The notes under the pieces were generated by a model, which was not told where the DNA came from, did no database searches, and saw only the letters and a list, made by a program, of their open reading frames with translations. DNA of 23,129 nucleotides, from the NCBI GenBank assembly GCA_945878545.1, contig CAMCTQ010000007.1, positions 1 through 23,129 of the forward strand, read 5' to 3'. The stretch comes from Rickettsia typhi (lineage in GTDB: Bacteria; Pseudomonadota; Alphaproteobacteria; Rickettsiales; Rickettsiaceae). How positions within the stretch are numbered: position 1 is the first letter of the stretch; every line of letters starts with the position of its first letter. The position numbers were made by a program, and so were the translations under genes. Positions 22,001 to 23,129 of the stretch are shown in pieces.

Positions 22001-22775
22001 ACGGAGGATATAGTAGATTTTTCTGTGAAGTCGTAAAGATCTCAAAGCTGCTGCTAGTAACACCAATTGTATGCTCAAATTGAGCTGATAAAGATTTATC
22101 TCTTGTGGTTACAGTCCAACCATCAATTTTACTTAAAATAGTTTCATAACTACCAGCATTCACCATGGGTTCAATGGTAAAAAACATACCTTCTTTCAAA
22201 ATAAGACCTGTATCAGGTTTCCCATAATGAAGAATAGTTGGTTCGTCGTGAAACACCCTGCCAATACCATGACCAGTATAATCTCTTACTACTGAGTAAT
22301 TATGTTTTTCAGCATGTTTTTGAATAGCATGGCCAATATCACCAAGTCTTACTCCTGGTTTTACCATCTCTATACCAATCATCATAGCCTCGTAAGTAAC
22401 CTGGATAAGACGTTTCGGTTTTATAGCCACATCACCAACATAAAACATTCTGCTAGTATCGCCATGCCAATCATCTAATATTACTGTTACATCAACATTG
22501 ATTATATCACCTTTCTTTAGCTTCTTATCAGAGGGTATCCCATGACACACTACATGGTTCACTGAAGTACATATCGATTTAGGAAAACCTTTGTAATTCA
22601 GAGGAGCCGGTATTCCACCACGAGAAATAATAAATTCATGACATAGATCGTTTAGATAATTTGTCGTTACTTCGGGTTTGATATAATCTGTAATAAAATC
22701 AAGAGTTTCGGCAGCTAGCTTACCAGCTGCTCGCATTTTAACAAAATCCTCTCTATTATGAATTTTTACAGCCAT
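21984..22775 (-). CDS. map: Methionine aminopeptidase, type I
   Basis: The enzyme removes the initiator methionine from new proteins using two metal ions. From the ATG at 22775 it is 263 aa; a TTG four codons earlier is possible but less likely. All catalytic residues are in place: H78 in VVCHGIP, metal ligands D95, D106, H169 (GHGIGRVFH), E202 (TIEPM) and E234 (QFEHT). These correspond closely to the E. coli numbering. It is the first gene of the six-gene minus-strand chain and overlaps radC by 17 bases. Confidence 0.97.
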   Translation of the reverse strand: MAVKIHNREDFVKMRAAGKLAAETLDFITDYIKPEVTTNYLNDLCHEFIISRGGIPAPLNYKGFPKSICTSVNHVVCHGIPSDKKLKKGDIINVDVTVILDDWHGDTSRMFYVGDVAIKPKRLIQVTYEAMMIGIEMVKPGVRLGDIGHAIQKHAEKHNYSVVRDYTGHGIGRVFHDEPTILHYGKPDTGLILKEGMFFTIEPMVNAGSYETILSKIDGWTVTTRDKSLSAQFEHTIGVTSSSFEIFTTSQKNLLYPPYASRK

Positions 22776-22839
22776 ATTGACGCTCAATTAAATATTTAAT
22801 TTAATACGAAATACCGATACTAATGGTATTAAGACTGTC

Positions 22840-22868
22840 ATTATAATAGCTTCCTAAATTGAAGTCCA
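22840..22868 (-). promoter_or_regulatory. Promoter of the map operon
   Basis: On the minus strand TGGACT (22868-22863, 4 of 6 to consensus) is followed after 17 bases by a perfect TATAAT (22845-22840). The predicted start is near 22833, leaving a leader of about 58 bases before the map ATG. No other promoter is obvious between map and the ABC exporter. Confidence 0.45.
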
Positions 22869-22907
22869 GTTCTAAAAGCTTGGTTTACAAGCATATTCTA
22901 AATAACA

Positions 22908-23129
22908 TTAGACTTCCTTTATGGTGTTCGTCAAGTCCTGAAATGCAGCTTCAAGATTTACGTAATCATTTGACCTCAAAACTAGAGAAGTACCGTGAAG
23001 CCCATCTTTTGTAAATGGGTAACTTCCCATATCTACAGATGGATATTTATTCTGAAGATCTTCAAAACGCTCTGCTATTTTACTTTCTCCTATCATTAAG
23101 GTATAAGATAAGCTTCTAACGACAACTCC
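22908..23129 (-). CDS. CinA-type molybdopterin-binding-domain protein, C-terminal part
   Basis: The frame is open to the right edge of the window, so the ATG at 23096 is internal and the gene is partial. The visible 73 residues read GVVVRSLSYTLMIGESKIAE at the edge, then FEDLQNKYPSVDMGSYPF, and end EAAFQDLTNTIKEV. This matches the end of the COG1058 (CinA N-domain/MoaB-like) proteins found alone in alphaproteobacteria, where IAE-LxxLQxxxPxVxxGSYPF is typical. The substrate is uncertain. Confidence 0.75.
   Translation of the reverse strand, partial: GVVVRSLSYTLMIGESKIAERFEDLQNKYPSVDMGSYPFTKDGLHGTSLVLRSNDYVNLEAAFQDLTNTIKEV

Noticed and set aside
22001..22078. 26-residue upstream extension of radC
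   Set aside because: This stretch codes for the conserved map C-terminal region in another frame, and RadC proteins start near the ATG at 22000.

Overview
The window is AT-rich and tightly packed and reads as the chromosome of a Rickettsiaceae-type intracellular alphaproteobacterium. It carries rpoD-dnaG next to a divergent greA, a sigma-32 with the RpoH box, frataxin (CyaY), a HIG1-type two-helix protein, a WecA-like transferase, single genes for basic machinery, and eukaryote-style LRR proteins beside decayed mobile DNA. The genus is inferred from gene content and style, not from a search.

Layout. 1-2693 (minus): the start of rpoD, dnaG, and a polyprenol/diacylglycerol kinase-like membrane protein. 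2711-4226 (plus): greA with a near-consensus promoter, then rpoH with an extended -10 promoter that fixes its start. 4278-4380 is a palindromic element resembling a Rickettsia palindromic element. 4458-6232 (minus): an unrecognised protein with an internal repeat, a beta-carbonic anhydrase and tRNA-Ala(GGC). 6346-7023 (plus): trmB.

7028-10868 is the most striking segment. Two paralogous LRR genes (394 and 598 aa) lie between inverted copies of a 128-bp sequence that is about 95% identical. Each copy contains an IS6-type terminal repeat and runs into IS6-family transposase debris. The first LRR protein ends in a perfect CaaX prenylation box (CTLL). The second begins with an N-myristoylation consensus (MGNKTS). 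Both may be effectors anchored to host membranes by different lipids.

10897-13767: rnpA and rpmH (minus, with promoter), mscS and a HIG1 protein (plus), a non-coding stretch with clustered DnaA boxes, and yebC (minus). 13942-15705 encodes a large helical protein I do not recognise. 15849-17947 is a decayed accessory island: an XRE regulator, a perfect 44-base palindrome, a 45-aa ORF coupled to a replication-initiator-like gene, a frameshifted gene and an IS481-type transposase fragment.

17954-22775 (minus) is a six-gene chain: map, radC, wecA-like, DUF721/DciA-like, cyaY and an MsbA-type ABC exporter. Neighbours overlap or abut, and one promoter is visible upstream of map. The window ends inside a CinA-type molybdopterin-binding protein gene.
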